From contig JBMHCX010000019.1 of assembly GCA_049889695.1 (NCBI GenBank), forward strand, positions 1 to 64,000: a stretch of DNA of 64,000 nucleotides, given 5' to 3'. The notes beneath the pieces are model-generated. The model was not told where the DNA came from and did not search any database. It saw nothing but the letters and a program-made list of their open reading frames with translations. Numbering within the stretch: the stretch's first letter is position 1; each line of letters begins with the position of its first letter. The position numbers were made by a program, and so were the translations under genes. Positions 7,198-16,834 of this stretch are shown here, piece by piece. The stretch comes from WTJH01 sp049889695. Lineage in GTDB: Bacteria > Bacteroidota > Bacteroidia > Flavobacteriales > Flavobacteriaceae.

Positions 7198-8994
7198 ATG
7201 AAACACATTCGAAATTTTTGCATTATCGCCCATATCGACCACGGGAAAAGCACCCTGGCTGATCGCCTCTTAGACGCCACTGGTGCCATCAGTGATCGCG
7301 AAAAGCAAGATCAGTTATTAGACGATATGGACCTGGAAAGGGAGCGTGGGATTACCATCAAATCACATGCCATCCAAATGACGTACGAATATGAGGGGGA
7401 AATCTATGTATTCAACCTGATTGATACTCCCGGGCACGTCGACTTCTCCTATGAAGTATCGCGTTCTATCGCCGCTTGTGAAGGAGCTCTGTTAATCGTG
7501 GATGCTGCCCAAAGTATACAAGCGCAAACAATTTCTAATCTTTATTTAGCGCTCGAAAATGACTTGGAGATTATTCCTGTCCTTAATAAAGTAGACCTTC
7601 CTTCTGCCAACCCTGAGGAGGTCACAGACGACATAGTAGATCTTTTGGGCTGTTCGCCGGAAGAAGTTATTCCTGCTTCAGCAAAAACAGGGCTTGGAAT
7701 TCCGGAGATCCTCAAAGCCATCGTCGAAAGAGTCCCGGCGCCTAAAGGAGACCCAAATGCTCCGCTGCAAGCTCTAATATTCGATTCCGTCTATAACCCC
7801 TTTAGAGGTGTAGAAACCTATTTCCGCGTCATGAATGGTGCCATCCGAAAGGGGCAAAAAATTCGTTTTATGGCGACAGGGAACGACTATTTTGCAGACG
7901 AGATTGGCACCCTTAAGCTCAAACAAGAACCCCAAAAAGAAATCCTCACCGGAGATGTCGGCTATCTGATTACTGGGATCAAAGACGCTAAGGAAGTACA
8001 AGTGGGCGACACGCTAACCCTTAGCCAACAGCCAACCGCACATCCTATCGAAGGCTTTGAAGAAGTTAAGCCCATGGTTTTTGCTGGAATCTACCCTGTA
8101 GATACGGAAGACTATGAAGAACTACGGGCCAGCATGGAAAAATTACAGCTCAACGATGCTTCCCTTGTTTTCCAACCCGAAAGTTCCGCTGCCCTCGGAT
8201 TTGGATTCCGTTGTGGCTTTTTAGGGATGTTACACCTAGAGATCATTCAAGAACGTCTGGAACGGGAATTTAATATGACTGTGATTACCACAGTCCCCAA
8301 CGTGTCCTATCACGCATTTAGCAAAAAGCATCCCGAAGAAATAATTCTGGTCAATAACCCTTCTGATTTACCAGACCCTTCCGCTTTGGACCGGGTAGAA
8401 GAGCCATACATTAAGGCGTCTATCATTACAAAATCAGATTTTGTGGGTAATGTCATGACGCTTTGTATCGAAAAAAGAGGGGAAATCAAGAACCAAACAT
8501 ACCTTACTCCAGAGCGGGTTGAACTGACTTTTGATATGCCTCTCTCTGAAATTGTCTTTGATTTTTACGATCGGTTAAAGACCGTTTCCAAAGGGTATGC
8601 CTCCTTTGATTATTCACCAATAGGGTTACGTCCATCAAAATTGGTCAAGGTAGATATCTTATTAAACTCCAATCAGGTAGATGCCCTTTCGGCCTTGGTC
8701 CATGCCGATAATGCCTACACCATTGGAAAGAAAATGTGTGAAAAACTAAGAGAATTGATTCCTCGTCAGCAGTTCGATATTCCAATCCAGGCGGCTATTG
8801 GGGCGAAAATCATTTCCCGAGAGACCATCAAAGCACTCCGGAAAGACGTGACTGCCAAATGTTATGGTGGAGACATCACCCGGAAGCGAAAACTCCTTGA
8901 AAAACAAAAGAAGGGAAAGAAGAAAATGCGACAAGTTGGAAATGTTGAAATTCCACAACAGGCATTTATGGCGGTCTTAAAACTAAACGACTAA
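7198..8994 (+). CDS. lepA: elongation factor 4 (LepA), back-translocating GTPase
   Basis: 598 residues from the ATG giving MKHIRNFCIIAHIDHGKSTL; a GGAG lies 8 nt upstream. An ATG 18 nt earlier is possible but would add six residues absent from the family. GTPase motifs are AHIDHGKST (G1), DTPGHVDF (G3) and NKVDLP (G4). The LepA-specific C-terminal domain ends in a basic tail (residues about 540-590). The protein acts on translating or assembling ribosomes to aid elongation and 30S maturation. Length is typical. It is divergent from the DoxX-thioredoxin gene and convergent with the exported thioredoxin-like gene. Confidence 0.95.
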   Translation: MKHIRNFCIIAHIDHGKSTLADRLLDATGAISDREKQDQLLDDMDLERERGITIKSHAIQMTYEYEGEIYVFNLIDTPGHVDFSYEVSRSIAACEGALLIVDAAQSIQAQTISNLYLALENDLEIIPVLNKVDLPSANPEEVTDDIVDLLGCSPEEVIPASAKTGLGIPEILKAIVERVPAPKGDPNAPLQALIFDSVYNPFRGVETYFRVMNGAIRKGQKIRFMATGNDYFADEIGTLKLKQEPQKEILTGDVGYLITGIKDAKEVQVGDTLTLSQQPTAHPIEGFEEVKPMVFAGIYPVDTEDYEELRASMEKLQLNDASLVFQPESSAALGFGFRCGFLGMLHLEIIQERLEREFNMTVITTVPNVSYHAFSKKHPEEIILVNNPSDLPDPSALDRVEEPYIKASIITKSDFVGNVMTLCIEKRGEIKNQTYLTPERVELTFDMPLSEIVFDFYDRLKTVSKGYASFDYSPIGLRPSKLVKVDILLNSNQVDALSALVHADNAYTIGKKMCEKLRELIPRQQFDIPIQAAIGAKIISRETIKALRKDVTAKCYGGDITRKRKLLEKQKKGKKKMRQVGNVEIPQQAFMAVLKLND

Positions 8995-8998
8995 GGGT

Positions 8999-9595
8999 TT
9001 ACTTTAGCGTTTTAATAGAACACCCGATCGCTTTAGTGATTGTTGTTTTGGGCTGTTCTCCTGCCATCAAGGCGTCGACCGCGTCTTCGACATAGGTTTC
9101 AGTAACTCCTTCTGGATCTCTTGAGCTGTCATCGATAGCGCCGATATAGGCCACAATATTTTTGTTCGATTGCTTCTGCAAAACAAATACGTGTGGAGTG
9201 CGAGTAGCCCCGTATTGAGGATAAATCTCTTGCCCAATATCCTGTAGATAAGGAAAAGTGAACCCTTTTGAATTCGCGCGTTCTTGCATAGCGCTCATCT
9301 CCTCTCCCGACCGAGCAGCAGGGTCGTTCGGATTAATGGCAATTACAGGATATCCTTGCTTTTTGTACTTCTGATCTAAGGCAATAATTCGATCCTCGTA
9401 GGCCACAGAATAGGGGCATGTATTGCACGTAAAAATGAGGATAAATCCTTTAGCGCTTTCATAGTCCGAAAGCGAAATATTTTTTCCGTCGATGTTGGGC
9501 AGAGAAAAGTCTGTCGCTTCATCGCCAATAGCATATCCAGAGGTCTTCAATGGAGCAGTTAAGACAAAAGTTAAGAGCAGTACGAGTAAATGCAT
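8999..9595 (-). CDS. exported thioredoxin-fold protein (AhpC/TSA-like)
   Basis: 198 residues with a short N-terminal signal sequence (hydrophobic residues 1-15). The peroxiredoxin/TlpA-like domain begins near GDEATDFSLPNIDGK and carries FTCNTCPYS (about residues 54-62) as its redox centre, followed by the NPNDPAARSGEEM segment. This pattern matches a thioredoxin family common in Bacteroidota, often encoded near TlpA-type genes. It probably acts in the periplasm on thiols or peroxides; a substrate cannot be named. It follows the TlpA-like gene by 12 nt and is likely co-transcribed with it. Confidence 0.75.
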   Translation of the reverse strand: MHLLVLLLTFVLTAPLKTSGYAIGDEATDFSLPNIDGKNISLSDYESAKGFILIFTCNTCPYSVAYEDRIIALDQKYKKQGYPVIAINPNDPAARSGEEMSAMQERANSKGFTFPYLQDIGQEIYPQYGATRTPHVFVLQKQSNKNIVAYIGAIDDSSRDPEGVTETYVEDAVDALMAGEQPKTTITKAIGCSIKTLK

Positions 9596-9607
9596 AGCTG
9601 AAGGTTT

Positions 9608-10093
9608 TTAAAAATTATTCACGATTGTATTTAATTCTTCCTTTGTAAAGGATTGTTCGTAAAACTGACGTTTTTTGCTGTTATAAATTAGAGTAGCTGG
9701 CAAGGCACCACTCCACTTGGTCGAGATTGCATTGATCCAGAACTGCTCATCGGGATCGTCCAACAAGACGACCTTGGATTGCAGTTGATGCTTTTGGATA
9801 AAGGGCAGTAACCGTTTTTGTTTTTGCTTCGGAAAATCTAGACTGACTAGGAGTACCTCTACCCCGGGTTTTCGATTCAATTGTTCAAAGAAGGGAAGCT
9901 CCTTCACACAGGGTGCACACCATGTCGCCCAAAAATTAACGACGTATAAGGTCTCATCTGCTGTCTGATGAAGCATTGGATACAATTCCTGGTAATTGAC
10001 CGTGAGGACGGCTGTTTGCTGTCCATATGCCGCCCCTGACTTCATCCCAAAAGAAATCAAAAGAAGAAAAGAAAAATAGCCAACTGCTTTCAT
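9608..10093 (-). CDS. TlpA-like thiol-disulfide oxidoreductase
   Basis: 161 residues with a signal peptide (about 1-24, ending AAYG) and a thioredoxin domain whose active site is WATWCAPCVKE (CAPC near residue 60). A later cis-Pro region appears as GALPATLIY. TlpA-like proteins reduce disulfides in periplasmic proteins. The gene sits just downstream of the PUL on the same strand (57-nt gap), so readthrough from the PUL operon is possible, but function in glycan use is not implied. It is followed closely by a second exported thioredoxin-fold gene. Confidence 0.85.
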   Translation of the reverse strand: MKAVGYFSFLLLISFGMKSGAAYGQQTAVLTVNYQELYPMLHQTADETLYVVNFWATWCAPCVKELPFFEQLNRKPGVEVLLVSLDFPKQKQKRLLPFIQKHQLQSKVVLLDDPDEQFWINAISTKWSGALPATLIYNSKKRQFYEQSFTKEELNTIVNNF

Positions 10094-10150
10094 CGCCGAT
10101 GGAAGTTAAACAATTATTATGACTCCCACTAGAAAGAATGCCACTGCGAC

Positions 10151-10945
10151 TTATTGATAGACGCGGATGTAGTCTATTTCCATGGCACTCGACTGAAAAT
10201 CAGCGCTTATACTACCACCGTAACTTCCGCCCATGGCGACGTTTAAGATGATAAAATGATCGGCATCAAAAGGCCAATTTTCGGCAGTCTTTGGGTATGG
10301 ACTATAAACGTAAAACCGAGTCCCATCCACAAAAAATTGGATTTTGTCTGCATCCCATACGATTTCATATACATGAAAATCGCTACCGGCATTTTCAATG
10401 GAGTGTCGTTCTGAATATTGCGTATTTCCGTAGCTCGAAGCATTGTGAATTGCAGCACTAATTTGGTGAGGACGATTGCCGGCAAATTCCATAATGTCTA
10501 TTTCCCCACAACTGGGCCAGCCTACTGTAGTAATATTTGACCCCAGTAACCAGATAGCAGGCCAAACGCCTCCTCCTGTGGGAAGTTTTGCGCGAACCTC
10601 TACTTTGCCATAGGTAAATTGAAACAAGCTTTGGGTTTTTATTCGGGCAGACGTAAAGCTAGAACCTTGGTAGTTTTCCCGTTGTGCTTGAATTCTTAAG
10701 TGACCGTTAGCGACCACAACGTTTTCAGGGCGAGCAGTATAATATTGCGCCTCTCCATTCCCCCAACCACACAAGTAAGGACAACCATTTCCGGTTTCAT
10801 AGGTCCACTTATCAGAAGAAATGGAACCGTCTACATCAAAATTATCCTCCCACACTAAGGTGTAATCAGTAGTGTTTGTTGTGCTCGGTGAATCGCAATT
10901 CACAAAGACAGCTAAAAAAAAGAAAATGATAAGTCTTTGCCCCAT
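10151..10945 (-). CDS. GH16 endo-beta-glucanase (laminarinase-like), copy 1
   Basis: 264 residues: an N-terminal export signal with Cys17 as a weak lipoprotein candidate (VFVNC is a poor lipobox), then one GH16 domain. The retaining-enzyme motif GEIDIMEF places the nucleophile at Glu148 and the acid/base at Glu153, in the EIDxxE form seen in laminarinases of this family. The product should cut beta-1,3 (or mixed-linkage) glucan. It is last of three GH16 genes and closely resembles copy 2, including a GCPYLCGWGN segment with two cysteines absent from copy 3. It lies 29 nt downstream of copy 2. Confidence 0.88.
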   Translation of the reverse strand: MGQRLIIFFFLAVFVNCDSPSTTNTTDYTLVWEDNFDVDGSISSDKWTYETGNGCPYLCGWGNGEAQYYTARPENVVVANGHLRIQAQRENYQGSSFTSARIKTQSLFQFTYGKVEVRAKLPTGGGVWPAIWLLGSNITTVGWPSCGEIDIMEFAGNRPHQISAAIHNASSYGNTQYSERHSIENAGSDFHVYEIVWDADKIQFFVDGTRFYVYSPYPKTAENWPFDADHFIILNVAMGGSYGGSISADFQSSAMEIDYIRVYQ

Positions 10946-10974
10946 GGGTTAGACTATAGGTTTATTGAACAAAT

Positions 10975-11778
10975 CTATTGATAGACGCGTATATAGTCGA
11001 TCTCAAGAGTTGCCGATTCAAAAGAAGGGTCTATTTTTCCGCCAAAGCCACCCCCCATTGCCAGGTTAATTAATAAATATTGATCTTTATCGAAAGGCCA
11101 AGTAGACATGTTTTTCTGTGCAGGAGCATAGGTATAAAATGGGTTTCCGTCCATTACAAATTGAATCTTGTCCGTTTCCCAAATCATCTCATAAACGTGG
11201 AAGCCTGCCGTCAGGTCATCAATCTTAATTTTTTTGGTATTTACGGTATTCCCATGGCTCGACGGGTTGTGGATAGATCCGTGAACAATGTTGGGCTGAT
11301 TCCCGACATGTTCCATTATATCTATCTCTCCACATGAAGGCCATCCAACTTCATCGATGTTAGCGCCTAACATCCAAATAGCTGGCCATACACCTTTGCC
11401 CTTGGGAAGTTTTGCGCGTACCTCGACTCTCCCATAGGTAAACTCGAACTTGTCTTGGGTTTTAATTCTAGCAGAAGTGAAACGGCGTCCTTTGTAGTTC
11501 TCTTTTTGAGCAACGATTTTTAAGGTCCCTCCTGCAGTAGTGACATTCTGCGATCTGTCCGTATAAAATTGAGCTTCTTGATTTCCCCAACCACAAAGAT
11601 TCGGACATCCATCCCCTAATTCATAGGTCCATTTTTCGGAGGAAAGGCCTCCGTCTTCATTGAACTCATCGCTCCAAATAAGCGTCGTATATGGGTCTGA
11701 TATTACCTCATCTGGGCGCTTTAGCCCGAAAGGTTGTGTAAGTGTCCAAAAATAAAGGGATAGAGTTAAAACAAGCAT
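10975..11778 (-). CDS. GH16 endo-beta-glucanase (laminarinase-like), copy 2
   Basis: 267 residues: a hydrophobic N-terminus (about 1-16) without a lipobox, then one GH16 domain. GEIDIMEH gives nucleophile Glu151, Asp153 and acid/base Glu156. The GCPNLCGWGN segment and the C-terminal EIDYIRVYQ match copy 1 closely, so the two look like a tandem duplication. Lacking a lipid anchor, this one may be periplasmic or released, whereas copy 3 is a clear lipoprotein. Target is probably laminarin-type beta-1,3-glucan; mixed-linkage activity cannot be excluded by sequence alone. Confidence 0.88.
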   Translation of the reverse strand: MLVLTLSLYFWTLTQPFGLKRPDEVISDPYTTLIWSDEFNEDGGLSSEKWTYELGDGCPNLCGWGNQEAQFYTDRSQNVTTAGGTLKIVAQKENYKGRRFTSARIKTQDKFEFTYGRVEVRAKLPKGKGVWPAIWMLGANIDEVGWPSCGEIDIMEHVGNQPNIVHGSIHNPSSHGNTVNTKKIKIDDLTAGFHVYEMIWETDKIQFVMDGNPFYTYAPAQKNMSTWPFDKDQYLLINLAMGGGFGGKIDPSFESATLEIDYIRVYQ

Positions 11779-11814
11779 GCTCTTTCTTGCGTATAAATTA
11801 AATGATTTCTCACC

Positions 11815-12936
11815 TTATTGGTAAATCCGAACATAGTCGATTTCCATGGTCTGATCTGGAAAATTGATGGGGATTGCTCCTCCTAGTGTTCCGCCAACAG
11901 CTATATTTAACAACAAGAAATGCGGATTGTCAAAAGGAACGGCAGTGTTGTTGTTTAAGGTGTAAAACACTCTATTATCAAATAAAATTTGAATACGGCT
12001 GGAATTCCAAACCATAGAGTAGAGGTGGTAACCCTCGTCGACATCCGATACTATGGTAGATCCTCCTGCCTGTGCGTGGGCACCTGTTGATGCATTTGCC
12101 CAGTGAAGTGTCCCTAAAACGCGTGTCTTTTCATCTCCCGTTTGTTCCATAATGTCGATTTCCCCACAGCGTGGCCAACCTACATTACCGTCTTGTGTAC
12201 CAAAGTAATTCCCTGTCTCACCGATGTTTGTCCCCAAGGTCCAGATAGCCGGCCATGTTCCTCCACCACTTGGAAGTTTGGCACGGACGTCTACTCGTCC
12301 ATATCGAAACGAAAACTTGGAGTTTAAACGAGCTGAAGTGTAGAATTTAGTCGCTCCATTGAACTGATAGGTCTCTTTTTTTGCGACAATTTTAAGTGTT
12401 CCTTCACTTACGAAAGAATTGTCTTCCCTATCGGTATAGTGCTGTCGTTCCCCATTGTACCAAGAATTGTTATTCGGAGGAATAATTTGGTGGTGCCACT
12501 TTTGACTATCGACAGCGCCTTCGTAATCAAAGTCATCTTCAAAGACCATTTCTGTAAATAAACGCGGAGTTTTAAATACTTCTATGGACTCTTCTCCTTC
12601 TAAATATTCTCCTGTAGCGGAATACGCCCAATAATGGATATCGTAAGTATGCAAGCCATCATAGGTAAAACTATGCTCGAAAATTCCCGTTTCATTTTCC
12701 ACACGGTCGTTCCCTATGACTTGAAAGGCGTAAGATACCGCATTTGAAGCCGAAAGATTAAAGGTCACATCCCCAGAACCATCCCCATTGGGAGAATCCG
12801 AAGATTCCCCCTGGAGATTGATTTCAATGGTCAGGTTCGACAGTTCTGTTGAACCCTCTGAGTCGCTGCCACAACTCCAAAGGAGTAAGGGCAGACAAAT
12901 AAATCGTACAAAAAATTTGAGTACGTTGTTATCCAT
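11815..12936 (-). CDS. GH16 endo-beta-glucanase lipoprotein with N-terminal Ig/PKD-like domain
   Basis: 373 residues. The lipobox LLLWSC (Cys22) marks an outer-membrane lipoprotein. Residues about 30-122 form a beta-rich PKD/Ig-like domain, and the GH16 domain covers about 127-373 with GEIDIMEQ (nucleophile Glu259, Asp261, acid/base Glu264). It is more divergent than copies 1 and 2: it has an insert around NYFGTQDGN and lacks the GCPxLCGWGN cysteines. The start codon overlaps the stop of the upstream glycan-binding lipoprotein as TAATG, so the two are translationally coupled. This is the likely surface enzyme that first cuts the polysaccharide. Confidence 0.88.
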   Translation of the reverse strand: MDNNVLKFFVRFICLPLLLWSCGSDSEGSTELSNLTIEINLQGESSDSPNGDGSGDVTFNLSASNAVSYAFQVIGNDRVENETGIFEHSFTYDGLHTYDIHYWAYSATGEYLEGEESIEVFKTPRLFTEMVFEDDFDYEGAVDSQKWHHQIIPPNNNSWYNGERQHYTDREDNSFVSEGTLKIVAKKETYQFNGATKFYTSARLNSKFSFRYGRVDVRAKLPSGGGTWPAIWTLGTNIGETGNYFGTQDGNVGWPRCGEIDIMEQTGDEKTRVLGTLHWANASTGAHAQAGGSTIVSDVDEGYHLYSMVWNSSRIQILFDNRVFYTLNNNTAVPFDNPHFLLLNIAVGGTLGGAIPINFPDQTMEIDYVRIYQ

Positions 12937-15164
12937 TAGTGGAAGTAGATATTATCGAAAAATATAGTTCCGTTTCCTTCGCCTAACTTCATTTGGAAGA
13001 CATCTGCTAGATTAACCGCCGAAAAGGTGGATAATGGTATGTCTACACTTACCCATTGTCCTGTGGTACTCACGTCGAGTGCATAAGCTGTCTCAGCGGG
13101 TCCAGGACTAATTAAGTAGAAATTCACTGCTGTCGTATCTGCTACCCAATAGTCGATGTGGAGATTGGTTTTGCCAGAAACATCGATAGAAGAAGCGAAT
13201 TCAAATCCTTGATAGTTAAGGTTGGAGTATTTCAATACAGAATCTCCAGTAACATACTCTTCAATAGAAACGACAGTAGACTGCCCCCAGTCAGGAGAAA
13301 AGTTAGTTCCAGAAACATCTGTGAAAGCATCACTAAAAATGGAAATTACGTCAGCATCTGCTTGGCTTGGTGTAGGAGCTGAAGTAGAGGGTTGGGAAGC
13401 TGATGATCCGCCTCCTGAACTACCTCCAGAACCACCACCAGTAGTACCTGAACTAGTTCCGTGGAAATAAATATTATCCCAATAGACCGTGGCTCCAGCG
13501 CCAACGTTTCCGTCACCAGTATCCACCTTGAACTGAATAACATCGGCAAGGTCTACCACTCCTGAGAAGTGACTCAATGGAATATCTACACTTTGCCAGG
13601 AGCCTGCTTGAATCGGAAGATCATAAGCCGTCTCTGCTGGACCAGAACTAATCATAAAGAATCGAAGAACTGTTGCATCTGCAGACCAGTAGTCTAAGTG
13701 AATGTGAGACTTTCCTGTTACGTCTAGAGCAGCTCCAAACTGCGTTCCTTGGTAGTTCAAGTTGGTATACTTCATCACTGAATTTCCAGCAGAAAGTTCT
13801 TCCGTTTCTACCGTTCCTGACTGTCCCCAGTTCGGGTTAAAGTTGGTTCCATCTATATCTGTGTATGAATCACTAAAAATCGACATTACTTCGGCCTCTG
13901 GGTGAGTTGGAACCGGTGCTGCAGCCGATGGAGACGCGCTAGATCCATGGAAGTAAATGTTGTCAAAGAATACATTTCCAGTTCCTACGACCTTGAACTG
14001 AATTACTTCAGAAAGGTTCACAACATCCGCGTAATCGCTCAATGGAATGTCTACACTTTGCCACTCCCCTAATGTACTAACGTCTAGAGCGACAGACGTT
14101 TCAGCAGGTCCAGGACTAATTAAATAGAAATTCAAGTTAGTTGCATTTGGCGTCCAGTAATCGATGTGTAGCATCGTTTTCCCGGATACATCAATAGCCG
14201 AAGCAAATTCTGTTCCTTGGTAGTTTAAGTTGCTGTATTTCAGCGTATTGTTGCCATCGATAGATACTTCTTCAACAACCGTAGATTGTCCCCAATCAGG
14301 GTTAAAGTTTGTTCCTTCAACATTAGAATAAGCGTCACTGAAAATAGAAATCACGTTTGCCGCGTCTGTTGTTGGGTCAGGTGCTGCTGTTGTTGGATCA
14401 TCAGGGACAACAACTTCTACTGGCTCAGAAAAAGCGATGTCATCCATGAAGTAAGTAACCTCTGCATCGTTGGTTGCGCCTAAGTTCATGATGAATACAA
14501 TACGGTCGTACATATCGCTCATGTCTTCAGAGAAATTAAAGATCACCTCTTCCCACTCGCCCGATGTAGTCGTTAGGGCAGTGCGGTCTCCTGTAGTAAT
14601 CTGAGCGTCTGTTTTGTCTTCTAACTTCATCAATACATTTTGACCAGCTTCTGCAGAATACACTTTAATTTTAAGTGCTCCTTGACCGGCAGGGAAGTTT
14701 ACTTTTTCTTCAAGATCGAAGAAGAATCCTGCCCAGTTTTCAACACCTGCTTGTTCGGTTACGGCCAACACTCTTTCTGAAGTATTGATTCCTCCCGAAT
14801 ATGGATTGTCCACATAATTCAACGTCAGATATTCATCCCCTCCTGAACCGGGTCCAAAACGACCCCAGTTTCCAGCAGTATTGGTCTCGTTTAACTCGTC
14901 TGCTGCCAAGAAAGCATTTCCAGAACATTCGAAATCTACCGTTCCGTCGTTGATGTTAGGATTTACATTTTCGAATTCACATCCGTTATCTCCGCCGTTA
15001 CCGCCATCGCCACCGTTACCGTCGTCATCGTCATCGTTGTCGTCTACCACGACTGGTGGTGGCGCATCGTCGTCGTCACTCGAACACGAAATCTGACTAA
15101 AAGAAAGGAGCAACGCCGCCATCAACATCGCTACAGTCTTGAATTTGCAAATAATTGTTTTCAT
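12936..15164 (-). CDS. surface glycan-binding lipoprotein with three tandem modules (SusE/F position)
   Basis: 742 residues. The lipobox QISC (Cys27) is followed by an Asp/Gly-rich linker (about 30-62), a first beta-sandwich-like domain (about 70-247) and three copies of one module at about 270-407, 426-568 and 605-742. Each module shares blocks such as IFSD..TD, GTNF.P.WGQS, Y.NLNYQG, IDYW, PGPAETA and DNIYFH. A Gly/Ser/Thr linker (about 571-600) precedes the last copy. Its place after susD and before the GH16 genes is that of a surface glycan-binding protein. Carbohydrate binding is inferred from context and fold-like features, not from a recognised family. Confidence 0.75.
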   Translation of the reverse strand: MKTIICKFKTVAMLMAALLLSFSQISCSSDDDDAPPPVVVDDNDDDDDGNGGDGGNGGDNGCEFENVNPNINDGTVDFECSGNAFLAADELNETNTAGNWGRFGPGSGGDEYLTLNYVDNPYSGGINTSERVLAVTEQAGVENWAGFFFDLEEKVNFPAGQGALKIKVYSAEAGQNVLMKLEDKTDAQITTGDRTALTTTSGEWEEVIFNFSEDMSDMYDRIVFIMNLGATNDAEVTYFMDDIAFSEPVEVVVPDDPTTAAPDPTTDAANVISIFSDAYSNVEGTNFNPDWGQSTVVEEVSIDGNNTLKYSNLNYQGTEFASAIDVSGKTMLHIDYWTPNATNLNFYLISPGPAETSVALDVSTLGEWQSVDIPLSDYADVVNLSEVIQFKVVGTGNVFFDNIYFHGSSASPSAAAPVPTHPEAEVMSIFSDSYTDIDGTNFNPNWGQSGTVETEELSAGNSVMKYTNLNYQGTQFGAALDVTGKSHIHLDYWSADATVLRFFMISSGPAETAYDLPIQAGSWQSVDIPLSHFSGVVDLADVIQFKVDTGDGNVGAGATVYWDNIYFHGTSSGTTGGGSGGSSGGGSSASQPSTSAPTPSQADADVISIFSDAFTDVSGTNFSPDWGQSTVVSIEEYVTGDSVLKYSNLNYQGFEFASSIDVSGKTNLHIDYWVADTTAVNFYLISPGPAETAYALDVSTTGQWVSVDIPLSTFSAVNLADVFQMKLGEGNGTIFFDNIYFH
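12939..14357 (-). repeat. three direct repeats encoding the glycan-binding modules
   Basis: Three in-frame repeat units of about 410-430 nt at 13944-14357, 13461-13889 and 12939-13352 encode similar modules. They are separated by short spacers; the one between the second and third is a low-complexity Gly/Ser/Thr-coding stretch. Similarity is visible at protein level across the whole unit. Confidence 0.8.
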
Positions 15165-15193
15165 TTAGTTAAAGTTTAATTAGAGATTAAAGT

Positions 15194-16816
15194 CTAGTAT
15201 CCTTCATTCTGAGGATAGTTATCGCCCAAGAGGTCTAATTGTTCTTGGGGTATAGGAAGGTTTTCCATATGTCTTCTATAGAGGTCTTTTGGGTTTCCAT
15301 CCGGATAGTAGTACTCGTTCATGTTGTCATTGTTCATATGATCCATCATGTACTCATACATCTTTCCTGTGCGCTTAAGGGTATACCAACGTTGACCTTC
15401 AAAAGCTAATTCACGTGCTCTTTCGTCTAAAACGACGTCAATATCAATCATCGTAGCGGGTGCTGCTCCTGCTCGGGTGCGAACGGCATTCAAATAATCC
15501 AATGCCTGTGAAGTATTCCCCAACTGCATATGTGCCTCCGCCCCGATCAAATAAGATTCTGCTAAGCGGTAGATCATTACATTCGAAAAATGTTCCCGAT
15601 CTGTAGGTTCTATAGAGCTGTCAAAATATTTTAAAACACCCGGGTTTTGTCTTCTGTGGTAGGGGAAGAACTGGTTTGGATCTGTCGGATGATTGGTATA
15701 TAAGTCTAAAGGCTCCCCAAGCTGCTTGCCGCTGGGTAAAGTGCCTTCATCATTGTATAAATATTCAAAAATATAATAGGTGTTATCCTTTCTTCTATCG
15801 TTCGGATCTTCGTTCAAAAGGTCAATAGCATATTGGTTTAAACTAATAAATCCAAAACCATTCCCGCCGTTTTCAACGGATTGAACAAGTCCATCGGCAT
15901 TCCAATAAGCAGAGACAACACTCCAATTGGTGATATTTGGGCCTCCCCCGCCAATGGTCTGTTTTTCAAAGTTCACTGCAAAAAGGGTTTCGGCATGATT
16001 GAGTTCTCCATTAAACACATCCTCTACAGCGACTAAACTGTGTGGCCCTTCCGTGATTAGATCATCGATAATATCAGCTGCTGCTTGGTATTCGTTTTGC
16101 CACATTTCAACCTTGGCACGCAAATGGTCTACGGCTCCTTTGGTCCAACGCCCAAATTGAGTAGTGGTGTAAGACAAGTTTTCGCTAGCAAAGTTCAAAT
16201 CAGAGCGAATCAGCTCAAAAATTTCTGCCTCAGTGGACTTATCCTGTACACGTTCAAATGCAGTCTCTGGATTCGTTGGTTCAGTTTTGACATAAATGTT
16301 TTTAAACAAACGGTAAAGTGTAAAATAGGATTGAGCACGCATGGCTTTAGCTTCAGCAAGCGTCTGTGCTAATTCTGGGCTATCGTCTCCACCGTCGATT
16401 AGGGCTTGAGCCCCTTGAATAATCGCATTTGATCGGTCAATAATCTTGTAGTTCAGCGACCAGAAAAAGTTATAGCCTGCCGTAACACCAAAATCTCCAC
16501 GAGTAGCTCCCCAAGTGAGGCGACTGTAAAGAGAAATCTCACCGTCGATTCCAACTGAGATATCACTTTTAGCAGGTAAAATCAATGGAATCATTCCGTT
16601 CCAAGTAACGTTTTGCCAAGTGTAAAAATCGTAGGGTTGACGGTTTAAAGCATAGAGTCCAACCACAGCATTTTCAAGCCCTTCCGGACTGGAATATAGA
16701 AAGTCTACCGAAGTGTTGGAAAGAAGCTCATCTTTTAGAAAATCTTCTTCTAAACAAGACGTCATCAGTAATGACGCCATCAAGCCAAGTGAAAAAATGA
16801 AACTTTTATTTCTCAT
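15194..16816 (-). CDS. SusD/RagB-family glycan-binding outer-membrane lipoprotein
   Basis: 540 residues. The lipobox LMTSC (Cys21) is followed by the SusD start EEDFLKDEL and the SusD/RagB fold: an N-terminal region with GLENAVVGLYALNRQ, TPR-like helices (about 95-250) and a C-terminal segment AYLIGAEAHMQLGNTSQALDYL-type helix pairs ending in LDLLGDNYPQNEGY. SusD proteins form the lid of the SusC transporter and bind incoming oligosaccharide. It lies 18 nt downstream of susC on the same strand, the invariant PUL order. Confidence 0.95.
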   Translation of the reverse strand: MRNKSFIFSLGLMASLLMTSCLEEDFLKDELLSNTSVDFLYSSPEGLENAVVGLYALNRQPYDFYTWQNVTWNGMIPLILPAKSDISVGIDGEISLYSRLTWGATRGDFGVTAGYNFFWSLNYKIIDRSNAIIQGAQALIDGGDDSPELAQTLAEAKAMRAQSYFTLYRLFKNIYVKTEPTNPETAFERVQDKSTEAEIFELIRSDLNFASENLSYTTTQFGRWTKGAVDHLRAKVEMWQNEYQAAADIIDDLITEGPHSLVAVEDVFNGELNHAETLFAVNFEKQTIGGGGPNITNWSVVSAYWNADGLVQSVENGGNGFGFISLNQYAIDLLNEDPNDRRKDNTYYIFEYLYNDEGTLPSGKQLGEPLDLYTNHPTDPNQFFPYHRRQNPGVLKYFDSSIEPTDREHFSNVMIYRLAESYLIGAEAHMQLGNTSQALDYLNAVRTRAGAAPATMIDIDVVLDERARELAFEGQRWYTLKRTGKMYEYMMDHMNNDNMNEYYYPDGNPKDLYRRHMENLPIPQEQLDLLGDNYPQNEGY

Positions 16817-16834
16817 ATCAATCTTGTGTATCTT

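Noticed and set aside
9617..9625. TTATTCACG at the end of the TlpA-like gene as a DnaA box
   Set aside because: A single one-mismatch site inside coding sequence with no second box nearby.
13222..13470. A plus-strand open frame across the glycan-binding gene
   Set aside because: It is the complement of the Gly/Ser-coding linker and a repeat module; its Pro/Glu-rich translation is low complexity.
12939..14357. Direct repeats considered as a CRISPR array
   Set aside because: Units are about 410-430 nt, in frame and translate to a repeated protein module; they are not short repeats with unique spacers.
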